Assembly (NCBI RefSeq): GCF_014640435.1 | Contig: NZ_BMGY01000001.1 | Span: 1-64,000 of the forward strand | Reading direction: 5' to 3' | Source: Hymenobacter frigidus | GTDB taxonomy: Bacteria; Bacteroidota; Bacteroidia; Cytophagales; Hymenobacteraceae | DNA length: 64,000 nucleotides | Shown here: positions 8,029 to 16,625 of the stretch, piece after piece | Layout of the letters: every line of letters starts with the position of its first letter | Position numbering within the stretch: position 1 is the stretch's first letter | The notes under the pieces: model-generated | The model's input: the letters and a program-made list of their open reading frames with translations, nothing else | The model's database searches: none | Told to the model about the DNA's origin: nothing | Position numbers and translations under genes: made by a program

Positions 8029-8736
8029 ATGAACCCATTATTGAATAAGCAAGAGTTTCGCAAGTTTGCGGTGAAAGGCCAGGGCCTCAACGGCTTGGGC
8101 GTAGACCAGTACCTCAACCACATGGAAGGCGTGGTGCGCCAGAACTTCACGGGCATGACCCGTTCGGTAATTGAGGAGCGCCCCACGCGCTTCGCTGAAA
8201 TCGACGTGTTTTCGCGCCTCATCATGGACCGCATCGTGTTCTTGGGCACGGCCGTGGATGACTACGTAGCCAATATCCTGACGGCACAGATGCTGTTTCT
8301 GGAGTCGGCTGATGCGAAGAAAGATATTTTGCTCTACATCAACTCGCCCGGTGGGTCGGTGTACGCCGGCCTCGGTATTTACGACACCATGCAGTACGTT
8401 AACCCCGACGTGGCCACGATTTGCACCGGCCTCGCGGCTTCGATGGGTGCCGTGCTGCTGGCCGGTGGTGCTCCTAACAAGCGCTCGGCTTTGCCCCACG
8501 CCCGCGTGATGATTCACCAGCCTTCGGGCGGTGCACAGGGCCAGTCGTCGGACATTGAGATTACGGCCCGCGAAATCCTCAAGCTGAAGAAGGAGCTGTA
8601 TGACATTTTGGCCCAGCACACCGGCAAAACCTACCAGGAAATTCATGACAACTCGGACCGCGACTACTGGATGCGCGCCGACGAAGCCAAAGAGTACGGC
8701 CTGATTGACGAAGTGCTCGAGAAGAAGAAAGCTTAA
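8029..8736 (+). CDS. clpP: ATP-dependent Clp protease proteolytic subunit
   Basis: Serine peptidase forming the 14-subunit Clp chamber fed by ClpX. The 235-residue protein shows the triad in context: Ser138 in GLAASMGAV, His163 in MIHQPSGG and Asp212 in NSDRDYWM. The N-terminal stretch before the core (about 45 residues) is longer than the mature enzyme and is probably removed by self-processing, as in other ClpPs. Start ATG at 8029. Its own terminator separates it from clpX. Confidence 0.96.
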   Translation: MNPLLNKQEFRKFAVKGQGLNGLGVDQYLNHMEGVVRQNFTGMTRSVIEERPTRFAEIDVFSRLIMDRIVFLGTAVDDYVANILTAQMLFLESADAKKDILLYINSPGGSVYAGLGIYDTMQYVNPDVATICTGLAASMGAVLLAGGAPNKRSALPHARVMIHQPSGGAQGQSSDIEITAREILKLKKELYDILAQHTGKTYQEIHDNSDRDYWMRADEAKEYGLIDEVLEKKKA

Positions 8737-8789
8737 TCATTGATTTCAGCCACTCCGGCTCATTTCATCGATTGTTTTTGATATAAGGG

Positions 8790-8818
8790 GGCCCCTGCTT
8801 TGCGGCAGGGGCCTTTTT
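8790..8818 (+). terminator. Terminator after clpP
   Basis: GGCCCCTGC (8790-8798) pairs with GCAGGGGCC (8805-8813), followed by TTTTT. Confidence 0.9.
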
Positions 8819-8960
8819 ATTACCGGCAGCCAACGCACTTCGGGTCAGGCATTTTGTATCGACTTACTATATTCCGATACTGCTTCCCCGTAGGCCGCGG
8901 CGGTGCAACCAAGTTTACGAAACGGCACCATTTTTCAGGCTCCTGACGTTGGGCTTGTCG

Positions 8961-8968
8961 TATCTTTG
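8961..8968 (+). promoter_or_regulatory. -7 box upstream of clpX (TAtcTTTG)
   Basis: TATCTTTG matches TAnnTTTG exactly and lies 52 bases before the clpX start. No TTG is found at the normal -33 distance; the only nearby TTG (8949) is too close. This would be a promoter with a weak -33 element that lets clpX be transcribed apart from clpP. Confidence 0.5.
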
Positions 8969-9020
8969 AGCCCGCTTGTTGAAACGCAGGCCCCTCCCAC
9001 CCTATTCTAGTCTTTCCTCC

Positions 9021-10244
9021 GTGGCCGAAATATCCTGTTCCTTTTGCAATAAGAGCAAGCGCGAAGTCGCCGTCATGATTTCGGGCATCAACGCCCACAT
9101 TTGCGAAAAATGCGTGGGCCAGGCCCAGCACATCCTCGACGAAGAAGCCAAAGCCCAGGACGCCAGCAACCAGCCCAAGTTCAACCTCATCAAGCCCCGC
9201 GCCATTAAGGAGCACCTCGACCAGTACGTGGTGGGCCAGGACGAGGCCAAGCGCGTGATGGCCGTGGCCGTGTATAACCACTACAAACGCCTGATGCAGA
9301 AGCCTCAGGAAGATGAAGTGCAGATTGAAAAGTCGAACATCATCATGGTGGGCGAAACCGGCACTGGCAAAACCTTCCTGGCCCGCATGCTGGCCAAAAT
9401 TCTGCAAGTACCCTTCTGCATTGCCGATGCCACGGTGCTCACCGAGGCAGGCTACGTGGGCGAAGACGTGGAAAGTATCCTCACCCGCCTGCTCCAAGCG
9501 GCCGACTACAACCTGGAAGCCGCCGAGCGCGGCATTGTGTACATCGACGAAATCGACAAAATTGCCCGTAAGAGCGATAACCCCAGCATCACGCGCGACG
9601 TGAGCGGCGAAGGCGTGCAGCAGGCCTTGTTGAAGCTGCTGGAAGGCACTAACATCAACGTGCCGCCCCAAGGGGGACGCAAGCACCCCGAGCAAAAGAT
9701 GATTTCGGTGAACACCGAGAACATCCTCTTCATCTGCGGCGGCGCCTTCTCGGGCCTCGACCGCATCATCAAGAGCCGTTTGAATACCAAACCGATGGGC
9801 TTCGCTAAAACGAACCTTGAGGAGCAGGTGGATACAGATAACTTTCTGCGCTACGTATCGGCCCAGGACATCAAGAGCTTCGGCCTGATTCCCGAGCTGA
9901 TTGGACGCCTGCCGGTGCTTACTCACCTTAATCCATTGGACCGCAACACGCTACGCCTGATTCTGACCGAGCCTAAGAACTCGCTCGTGCGTCAGTACAA
10001 GCGCCTATTTGGCATGGAGAACATCGAGCTCAGCTTCACGGAGGACGCCTTGGAGTACATCGTGGAGAAAGCCGACGAGTACCGCCTGGGCGCGCGGGGC
10101 CTGCGCTCCATCTGCGAAAGCATCATGACCGATGCCATGTTCGAAATGCCCTCCGAGGAAGGGTCCGACGCGTTGCAGATTAACCTGAGCTACTGCCGCA
10201 GCAAGTTTGAGAAGTCGCCGCTGCGCCACATGCGGGCGGCGTAG
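9021..10244 (+). CDS. clpX: Clp protease ATP-binding subunit ClpX
   Basis: AAA+ unfoldase that recognises tagged proteins and threads them into ClpP. The 407-residue product begins at a GTG placing the zinc-binding domain at the N terminus (C6, C9, C28, C31). Walker A (GETGTGKT), Walker B (IVYIDEIDK), the pore-loop region ([11 protein letters not shown]) and sensor-2 ([11 protein letters not shown]) are all present. An in-frame TTG at 8976 would add 15 residues of no family resemblance and lies only eight bases after the probable -7 box, so GTG is preferred. Confidence 0.95.
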   Translation: MAEISCSFCNKSKREVAVMISGINAHICEKCVGQAQHILDEEAKAQDASNQPKFNLIKPRAIKEHLDQYVVGQDEAKRVMAVAVYNHYKRLMQKPQEDEVQIEKSNIIMVGETGTGKTFLARMLAKILQVPFCIADATVLTEAGYVGEDVESILTRLLQAADYNLEAAERGIVYIDEIDKIARKSDNPSITRDVSGEGVQQALLKLLEGTNINVPPQGGRKHPEQKMISVNTENILFICGGAFSGLDRIIKSRLNTKPMGFAKTNLEEQVDTDNFLRYVSAQDIKSFGLIPELIGRLPVLTHLNPLDRNTLRLILTEPKNSLVRQYKRLFGMENIELSFTEDALEYIVEKADEYRLGARGLRSICESIMTDAMFEMPSEEGSDALQINLSYCRSKFEKSPLRHMRAA

Positions 10245-10250
10245 AAACGA

Positions 10251-10319
10251 GTTAACAGTGAAAAGTTAAAAAGGCCGCCCCATACGCTGGAGCGGCCTTT
10301 TTAACTTTTCACTGTTAAC
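10251..10319. terminator. Bidirectional terminator with 28-base perfect arms
   Basis: 10251-10278 is the exact reverse complement of 10292-10319. The core GGCCGC/GCGGCC is bordered by AAAAA and TTTTT. It lies between the convergent clpX and metalloprotease genes and serves both. The outer arms (GTTAACAGTGAAAAGTT) extend well beyond what termination needs and may be a captured repeat. Confidence 0.9.
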
Positions 10320-10333
10320 TTTTAACTCCCTTC

Positions 10334-13300
10334 CTACTCCACTACTACGCGCTGGATGCTGGGGGCACCACGTTCGGTTTCTACCGTGAGCAGGTAGGTG
10401 CCGGCGGCCAGGCCCGTAGTAGCCAGCTCGGTGGTGCTGCCGCTGAAGGCGCGGGTGCTTACCACTTGGCCCAGCACGTTGTGCAGGGTGAGGCGGGCCG
10501 ATGCTGCTGGGATTGCCAGTTTAACATTCAGCGTGCCTTTGGCCGCAATGGGGTTTGGCCACACGCTGAACTCGCTGCGGCGGACGCTGGCCGTGGCCGT
10601 CACCACCGTGAAGGTGAAGGGGCTGCCAGCGCTGGTACCGTTGGGGGTGGTCACCACCACGTTGCCGGAGGTAGTGCCCGCGGGCACAGTGAAGGTGATG
10701 GTGGTAGCGTTCACCACCGTGAAACCGGTTATGGCTACACCGTTGATTGTGACAGAGGTAGCGCCGGCTAGGTTCGTGCCCGTGATGGTTACGAGTGCAC
10801 CCACCGGGCCGGAGTTTGGGCTCAGGCCCGTGATGGCTGGTGGTACTGGGAAACAGGTGGCGCTCAAGGTGAAGGCGCCCGCAGTAACGGGGCCCGTGGC
10901 ATCCTGGTAGCCGCCCACCAGCAGGTAGTAGGTGGTGCCGGCCACCGAGGAGAACGTCACCCGCGAACGAAAGGGGCCCGTCGTGCACGCGGGGTCGTCG
11001 TCGTTGCCACCCACGCAGACGTAGGCACCGCAGCTACCCGAAAACACAAACAGCTTGGTGTCGAAGCCAGGGCCGGCGTTACAGGTCGTGACACTAATAC
11101 TGCCGCCCGTACCGATGAGGGTGTAAAATACCCCGCCGCCGTCTACCGACGTGCCGCAGGAGCCCGTGGGGTCGCCGGTGGTGGTGGCGCCTACCGTAGT
11201 GCCGCTCACCGTCTGGCCGCAGGCCAGAGCAATAGCATTGGCGCAGAAGTCGTTGGCTGGCGGCACCGTGAAGTTGGTGCCCGATGTGCCGATGCCGCCG
11301 GGTCCCGTGACGGTGATAAGGCCGGTGGTGACACCAGCCGGCGCGCTCACGGTAATCTGGGTGTTCGAATTCACCACAAAGCCGGGTGCTGCCGTACCGT
11401 TAAAGGCCACGGCCGTAGCGCCCGTGAAGTTGTTGCCCGTGAGCACCACCACCGCGCCGGCCTGGCCAGCCGTGGGCGAGAACGAGGTGATAACCGGTGC
11501 CGGAATAACCGTGAAGCTGGTAGCCGAGGCAGCGATGTTGATGGGCGTGGTCACGCTGATGGGGCCGGTAGTGGCACCAGTCGGCACGGTGGCCGTAATC
11601 TGGGTCGCCGAGTTCACCGTGAACACGGGTGCCACCGTGCCGTTGAAGCGCACTTGCGTAGTCCCCGTCAGGTCGGTGCCGGTGATGGTGACCACCGTGC
11701 CCACCGGCCCGGTGATGGGCGCGAAGCTGGTGATGATGGGCGGCGTGCCCACGGTGAAGGGCGTGGCCGAAGTGGCCGTGCCGCCCGGGGTCGTCACGCT
11801 GATGGGGCCAGTGGTGACCCCGGCGGGCGCGCTCACGGTAATCTGGGTAGCCGAGTTCACTACGAAGCCGGGGGCAGCCGTGCCATTGAAGACCACGGCC
11901 GTAGCGTCGGTGAAGTTCGTGCCCGTTACCGTGACCACCGTGCCGGCCAGGCCGCCGGTGGGCGTGAAGCTGGTGATGGTGGGCGGCGGGATAACCGTGA
12001 AGCTGGCAACCGAAGCGGCGGTGTTGATGGGCGTGGTCACGCCGATGGGGCCGGTGATGGCTCCGACCGGCACGGTGGCCGTAATCTGCGTAGCCGAGTT
12101 CACCGTAAAGACCGGAGCCGACGTACCGTTGAACGTCACTTGCGTGGCACCGGTCAGGTTGGTGCCCGTGATGACGACCGTGGTACCTATCGGCCCGCTG
12201 GTGGGCGCGAAGCTGGTGATAGTGGGCGGGAAGCCCACGAAGAACGGCGTGACCGACGTGGCCGTGCCGGTAGGGGCCGTGATGGTGACGAGGCCCGTGG
12301 TGCTGCCCGCCGCCACGATGGCCGTGAGCTGAGTAGCCGACACCGCCGTGAAGCTAGCCGCGGCCGTGCCGTTGAAAGTCACGGCGGTGACCCCGGTAAA
12401 GTTTGAGCCCAGCACCGTGACCACCGTACCCGCCGGCCCGCTCGGCGGCGAGAAGCTGGTGATGGTGGGGCCTGTAGCGGGCGGAGTGATGGTGAAGTTG
12501 GCGTTCGAAATATCGAAGAAGTAGTTGTCGGCAGCCTCCACCATAACGCGGGCCTGGGTCTGGTTGGTGGTGAAGGTGCCGGGGGCCACCACCACGGCCG
12601 AGCCGTCGTTGACTTCGTTGGTGGCCAGCACCGTGGGATAGGTCAGGCCGCCGTCGAGGCTGAGGCGGATGTTGACCAGGGCGCAGCTGACCGGGGCGGC
12701 GGTAGTGTTGGCCACGCTCCAGGTCACGGTTTGGGCGGCCCCGCCAATCCAGGTGATGGCCGTGTTGGGGGCCTGCACCACGAAGGGGCCGGCGGTGCTG
12801 GTCACGTCCAGGGTCACGAGGGAGCTGTAGTCCACGCCGCCAATCACGCCGGCCGGGCCGCTGCGCTGGTCGCGGGCCGTGCAGCGGAAGCGCAGCAGGC
12901 GCGTGACAGTGGGCAGCCGCTCGCCGAGCACGGTGGTGTTGTTCACGAGGCTGATGAGGCGCGGAAAGAAGCGGGTGCCGCTGGCCACGGGCACGAACGA
13001 GCGAAACAGGGGCACGTTCACGTTGGCCACCTGCGCGTCGGTCGGCGACTGCTGGGGACCCAGGTCGAGCTCTTCCCACATATAGGTCAGCGGGTCGTTA
13101 TCGGCATCAATGGCCGTGGCCGTGAGCCGGAAGGGCGTGGCGATGGGCAACGCTTTGTTGGCCGGGGCGGTCACCACCGGGGCCGTGTTGCCGGTGGCCG
13201 TGTTCACGGCGCAGGTGGTGCCGTCGATGAAAACCCGCATCTCCTGGTAATTGCCCGTATGGAAGATGGGGTCCGAGTTGGGCTGCAGGTTGTTACTCGC

Positions 13301-14545
13301 CTGGCAAATGCCAGCGTAGGCCATGATGGTCGAGCCCGAGCCGGGCTCCCAGGCGGTGCTGGCCCGGCGGTTGCCGCCCGCGCAGCTGCCAGCGTTGCCG
13401 TTGAAGGGGTGGTTGCCGCTGAACTGGTGGCCAATCTCGTGGGCCACGTAGTCGATGTCGAAAGCGTCGCCGACGGGACTGGCTGAGCCGGTCAGGCCGC
13501 GGGCCTTGCCGGGGCCGCACACCACACCCAGGCCGGCCACGCCGCCGCCGCCCGTGCCCACTAGGTGGCCGATGTCGTAGTTCGCCGGGCCGATGATGGA
13601 GTTGATGGTGGCTACGTTAGCCGGCAGGTCGCCACTGGTGTTGGTGTAGGGGTCGGTAGCAGCGTCAGTGTATACCAGCAGATTATTATTGGCCACCAGC
13701 ACCAGGCGCACGGCCAGTTCCTTTTCGTACACACCCACCACGCGGTTCACGCTGGTTACGATGGCCGCCAGCGCCGAGGCCACCGTGCCGCCGTGGAAAG
13801 CCGTGTACTCGCCGGTAGCGGCCATGGCCAGGCGGTAGGTGCGCAGTTCGGCACCGCTGGCCAGCGGGCCGGCCGCGCCGCTGGCCGTGGCCGCCGCCAC
13901 GCGGGCATCGCTGGCTTTCAGCTCGGCCGGGGTGGGGGCAAACTCACAGACGGGAATGGGCCCGGCCGCGGCCCGGTCCATGTCGTTGCGGTAAAAGCCG
14001 AGGTAGTGCCGGTTGTCGGTCCGGCTCACGGGGTCGATGTAGAAGCTCTGGCCGCCGGTGGCCAGCACCTGGGCGTGAAAGCCCTGCGGGCTCAGGTCGA
14101 GCCGCACCGAAGCCGTGGCATCGTCGAGGCCCACGCCGGCGTAGGTCTTAATTTCGGGGAAGCGGGAGGCGAGCGCAGGGGCCATCACCGGGGCCTGGCG
14201 TAGCGCGAAGCGCCCCGTGCGGCCATCGGGCAGCGGCAGGGCCAGCACCAGCGGCGCGGTCCCGGCCCGGGCTTCGGCGGGGGCCGTGGCCAGGGCGGCC
14301 CGCAGGCCGGCTACGTCCAGCGTGAGGGGCCGCGAGTGGCGCAGGGCAGCGGCCAGCGGCGAGGCAACGGCAGCGCCACGGGCCTCGTCATCAGCCCGGA
14401 AAAATTGGGTGGTTTGGGCCTGCGCGCTCAGGACCGTTCCGGTACCCAGCAGCACCAGCGCACCAAGGCGGCGCAGCGCCGCTTTGGCCGCCGAAATAGT
14501 TGTCGGCCGGTGGGTAGCCGACTGCCGTTTGTAAGGTTGCTCCAT
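10334..14545 (-). CDS. Secreted reprolysin-like metalloprotease with IPT/TIG repeats and T9SS sorting domain
   Basis: A 1403-residue extracellular protein. Residues 1-44 form an unusually long signal peptide ending in AQAQ. The metzincin site HEIGHQFSGNHPF (about 369-381) with a following Met-turn (MAY, about 408) marks a zinc endopeptidase. Beta-sandwich regions (about 455-690) lead into five tandem IPT/TIG domains (about 693-1090), a Cys-rich PPC-like domain beginning NDFCANAIAL, a sixth IPT and a C-terminal type A sorting domain (about 1320-1403, with FSVWPNP). That tail should direct export through the type IX system. Substrates are unknown. The gene is monocistronic. Confidence 0.9.
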   Translation of the reverse strand: MEQPYKRQSATHRPTTISAAKAALRRLGALVLLGTGTVLSAQAQTTQFFRADDEARGAAVASPLAAALRHSRPLTLDVAGLRAALATAPAEARAGTAPLVLALPLPDGRTGRFALRQAPVMAPALASRFPEIKTYAGVGLDDATASVRLDLSPQGFHAQVLATGGQSFYIDPVSRTDNRHYLGFYRNDMDRAAAGPIPVCEFAPTPAELKASDARVAAATASGAAGPLASGAELRTYRLAMAATGEYTAFHGGTVASALAAIVTSVNRVVGVYEKELAVRLVLVANNNLLVYTDAATDPYTNTSGDLPANVATINSIIGPANYDIGHLVGTGGGGVAGLGVVCGPGKARGLTGSASPVGDAFDIDYVAHEIGHQFSGNHPFNGNAGSCAGGNRRASTAWEPGSGSTIMAYAGICQASNNLQPNSDPIFHTGNYQEMRVFIDGTTCAVNTATGNTAPVVTAPANKALPIATPFRLTATAIDADNDPLTYMWEELDLGPQQSPTDAQVANVNVPLFRSFVPVASGTRFFPRLISLVNNTTVLGERLPTVTRLLRFRCTARDQRSGPAGVIGGVDYSSLVTLDVTSTAGPFVVQAPNTAITWIGGAAQTVTWSVANTTAAPVSCALVNIRLSLDGGLTYPTVLATNEVNDGSAVVVAPGTFTTNQTQARVMVEAADNYFFDISNANFTITPPATGPTITSFSPPSGPAGTVVTVLGSNFTGVTAVTFNGTAAASFTAVSATQLTAIVAAGSTTGLVTITAPTGTATSVTPFFVGFPPTITSFAPTSGPIGTTVVITGTNLTGATQVTFNGTSAPVFTVNSATQITATVPVGAITGPIGVTTPINTAASVASFTVIPPPTITSFTPTGGLAGTVVTVTGTNFTDATAVVFNGTAAPGFVVNSATQITVSAPAGVTTGPISVTTPGGTATSATPFTVGTPPIITSFAPITGPVGTVVTITGTDLTGTTQVRFNGTVAPVFTVNSATQITATVPTGATTGPISVTTPINIAASATSFTVIPAPVITSFSPTAGQAGAVVVLTGNNFTGATAVAFNGTAAPGFVVNSNTQITVSAPAGVTTGLITVTGPGGIGTSGTNFTVPPANDFCANAIALACGQTVSGTTVGATTTGDPTGSCGTSVDGGGVFYTLIGTGGSISVTTCNAGPGFDTKLFVFSGSCGAYVCVGGNDDDPACTTGPFRSRVTFSSVAGTTYYLLVGGYQDATGPVTAGAFTLSATCFPVPPAITGLSPNSGPVGALVTITGTNLAGATSVTINGVAITGFTVVNATTITFTVPAGTTSGNVVVTTPNGTSAGSPFTFTVVTATASVRRSEFSVWPNPIAAKGTLNVKLAIPAASARLTLHNVLGQVVSTRAFSGSTTELATTGLAAGTYLLTVETERGAPSIQRVVVE

Positions 14546-14760
14546 CTAAAAACAGTGAATGAGGTGTAAGCAGTAAATCTAAGTAAAATCTAACATTCCA
14601 GACTCAACTAACAGCCTGCCACCTGGCTAAAGCAAAAGGTTGTGAACAGTCATTACCGAGCCGATGCCCGAAATGGCTCCATCGTACGGTTTTTTTCAAG
14701 GAATGGCCCCGGCTGCCGGCGACTAATGTTATGGGGGCTTTTACGTCAATTACCGTAATC

Positions 14761-14811
14761 GCGAAGTCCGCTCATCATTCAAAAATTAATTGAACGATGA
14801 GCGGACTTCGC
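14761..14811. repeat. Palindrome between metalloprotease and lpxB
   Basis: GCGAAGTCCGCTCATC (14761-14776) is perfectly repeated in inverse at 14796-14811 around an AT-rich 19-base loop. It follows the lpxB stop on the minus strand but lacks a clear U tract. It could act as a 3' mRNA stabiliser or be a dispersed repeat. The rest of 14546-14846 shows no gene and no clear promoter. Confidence 0.6.
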
Positions 14812-14846
14812 ACTAATCAGCCGCAAAACGGCGGGGGTAATACGCG

Positions 14847-15959
14847 TCAGGCGGCTTGCAGGTATTTCACCATCAGCTCGGCGGTTTTTTTGGCGGCCTG
14901 GTGCTGGCCCAGCTTCGCGCGCAAGTCGGCGTAGCCCGCTTTTAGCTGAGCCATATAGTCGGCATTGGTCAGCATTTTGCGCAGTTCGTCGAGCAGGTTA
15001 CGAGCGTTGAAATCACCCTGAATCAACTCCTTTACCACGGCGCGGCCCACTATTAGGTTAACCAGCGAGATATAGGGCACTTTAATGACCATTTTGCCGA
15101 TGGCGTAGCTCAGGCTGCTGGTGCGGTAGCACACAATCTGGGGTACATCGAAAAGGGCGGTTTCGAGGGTGGCCGTGCCGCTGGTCACCAGCGCCGCTTT
15201 GGCGTGGCTAAGCAGGTCGAAGGTTTGGTCGAACAGGAATTTGATGCCGTTGCGTTCGAAGTGCCGATAGTAATTAGGGTCGAGGTTGGTGACGCCCGCC
15301 ACCACGAACTGGTATTCTTGAAAACCAGGCAGAATGGCAATCATTTCGTGCAGCATTTCTTCGATTTCCTGCTTGCGCGAGCCGGGCAGCACGGCAATAA
15401 TGGGCTTATCGGGATTGAGCTGGTTGCGCAGGAAAAAGTCGGCGGTGGGCTCAAATTCAGCCACCGCATCGGCGGTTGGGTTGCCGGTGTAATCCACGGC
15501 GTACCCAAACTTCTGATAAAACTCGGTTTCGAAGGGCAGAATGGTAAACATCTTGTCGACGCGGGCCTTCACCTGCTCCACCCGGCCCTGGTTCCAGGCC
15601 CATATTTTGGGCGAAATATAGTAGAACACTTTGGTTCCCTGGGCTTTGGCGAATTTGGCCATGCGCAGGTTGAAGCCGGCGTAGTCCACCAGAATCAGCA
15701 CATCGGGCTTGTAGGCCATCAGGTCCTGCTGGCACTGCTTGAGGTAGCCGCGAAACTTGAGCACACTGGTAGCGGCCTCCAGAAAGCCCATAATGGCCAA
15801 ATCCTGGTAGTGCCGCACCAGCTCGCCGCCTTCGGCCTGCATCAGGTCGCCGCCCCAGTAGCGAAACTGCGCGTTGGCATCCTGGCCCTGCAGCTCGTGC
15901 ATGAGGTTGGCGGCGTGAAAATCGCCCGAACGCTCGCCAGCTATCAAATAATACTTCAT
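14847..15959 (-). CDS. lpxB: Lipid-A-disaccharide synthase
   Basis: Membrane-associated GT19 glycosyltransferase that condenses UDP-diacylglucosamine with lipid X to give the lipid A disaccharide. The 370-residue protein starts with MKYYLIAGERSGD, the usual LpxB N terminus, and contains VLPGSRKQEIEEMLHEM, the sugar-nucleotide region TSGTATLETAL, and PYISLVNLI. Start ATG at 15959. It follows queD on the same strand with an AT-rich palindrome between them, so it may be the last gene of a loose operon. Confidence 0.95.
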   Translation of the reverse strand: MKYYLIAGERSGDFHAANLMHELQGQDANAQFRYWGGDLMQAEGGELVRHYQDLAIMGFLEAATSVLKFRGYLKQCQQDLMAYKPDVLILVDYAGFNLRMAKFAKAQGTKVFYYISPKIWAWNQGRVEQVKARVDKMFTILPFETEFYQKFGYAVDYTGNPTADAVAEFEPTADFFLRNQLNPDKPIIAVLPGSRKQEIEEMLHEMIAILPGFQEYQFVVAGVTNLDPNYYRHFERNGIKFLFDQTFDLLSHAKAALVTSGTATLETALFDVPQIVCYRTSSLSYAIGKMVIKVPYISLVNLIVGRAVVKELIQGDFNARNLLDELRKMLTNADYMAQLKAGYADLRAKLGQHQAAKKTAELMVKYLQAA

Positions 15960-15980
15960 TCTTTTAATTAAAAATCATGC

Positions 15981-16055
15981 ATTAAAAATTAAAAATTGAT
16001 GCTGCCATCGTGCATTCCGCAGGGCATTTTTAATTCGTAATTTTTAATTTTTAAT
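15981..16055. repeat. AT-rich palindromic repeat, copy 1 (lpxB-queD gap)
   Basis: Perfect 17-base arms: ATTAAAAATTAAAAATT at 15981-15997 and its reverse complement at 16039-16055, around a 41-base GC-richer centre. The same arm motif recurs at 17622-17691 and 54764-54857. Confidence 0.85.
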
Positions 16056-16065
16056 CGCACTGGCG

Positions 16066-16482
16066 CTAGCCGCCGTAGTACTCTACAAAGTTGCGCGGCG
16101 TTTCATAGAGCTTTATGCAGTGCAGCTGGGCCAGGGTAATGCTGGGCAGCTCCCGCTCCAGAATCTGCCAGAAGGCAATGGCCAGGTTCTCGGTGCTGGC
16201 CATGAGGCCGGCCATGAAGGGCACGTCGAGGTTAAGGTTTTTGTGGTCGACCTGGTCGGTAATGTGAACGCGCAGCAAGTCCGAAAGGGCTTTGAGGTCG
16301 ACTACAAAGCCGGTTTCGGGGTCGGGCTGGCCTTTCACGGTCACAATCAGGTCGTAGTTGTGGCCGTGCCAATTGATATTGGCGCAGGGGCCGAACACCT
16401 CGCGGTTGCGCTCGTCGCTCCACTTGGGGTTGTGCAGCTTGTGGGCGGCGTTGAAATGTTCCTGGCGGCTAACGTATATCAT
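16066..16482 (-). CDS. queD: 6-carboxy-5,6,7,8-tetrahydropterin synthase / 6-pyruvoyl-tetrahydropterin synthase family
   Basis: A 138-residue enzyme of the QueD/PTPS family. In queuosine synthesis QueD converts dihydroneopterin triphosphate to carboxytetrahydropterin. Zinc ligands are seen as FNAAHKL and the HGHNY motif (WHGHNYDL), a catalytic Cys in FGPCANINWHG, and a late Glu in IKLYETPRNFVEYYG. No other queuosine gene lies in the window, so a pterin role other than queuosine cannot be excluded. Start ATG at 16482. Confidence 0.85.
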   Translation of the reverse strand: MIYVSRQEHFNAAHKLHNPKWSDERNREVFGPCANINWHGHNYDLIVTVKGQPDPETGFVVDLKALSDLLRVHITDQVDHKNLNLDVPFMAGLMASTENLAIAFWQILERELPSITLAQLHCIKLYETPRNFVEYYGG

Positions 16483-16501
16483 TTATTGATTACTAATTCT
16501 T

Positions 16502-16625
16502 ATGATGTGCTGATGTGCTGACAACCGAACCCGCCAAAGGGCTTCCGGCAATGAATACTGTAATTTCTGTGGGGCTGAAGCGTGCGAAACGGCCACATCA
16601 GCAAATCAAAAATTCAGCACATCAA
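16502..16625. repeat. Inverted repeat of GATGTGCTGA type in the permease-queD gap
   Basis: ATGATGTGCTGATGTGCTGA at 16502-16521 is answered by CACATCAG and CAGCACATCAA between 16595 and 16624. The right arm contributes the TGA stop codon (16622-16624) of the permease gene. The family differs from the AT-rich palindromes in the flanking gaps. Confidence 0.6.

Noticed and set aside
8949..8951. TTG as -33 element for the clpX -7 box
   Set aside because: Only nine bases from the box; the usual spacing is 19-21.
11151..12332. A 393-codon open frame opposite the IPT repeats
   Set aside because: Repeats in the sense gene create a repetitive antisense frame; no signal or domain.
11260..12480. Possible CRISPR-like regular repeats
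   Set aside because: The period of about 240 bases and the steady reading frame show protein IPT domains, not spacers.
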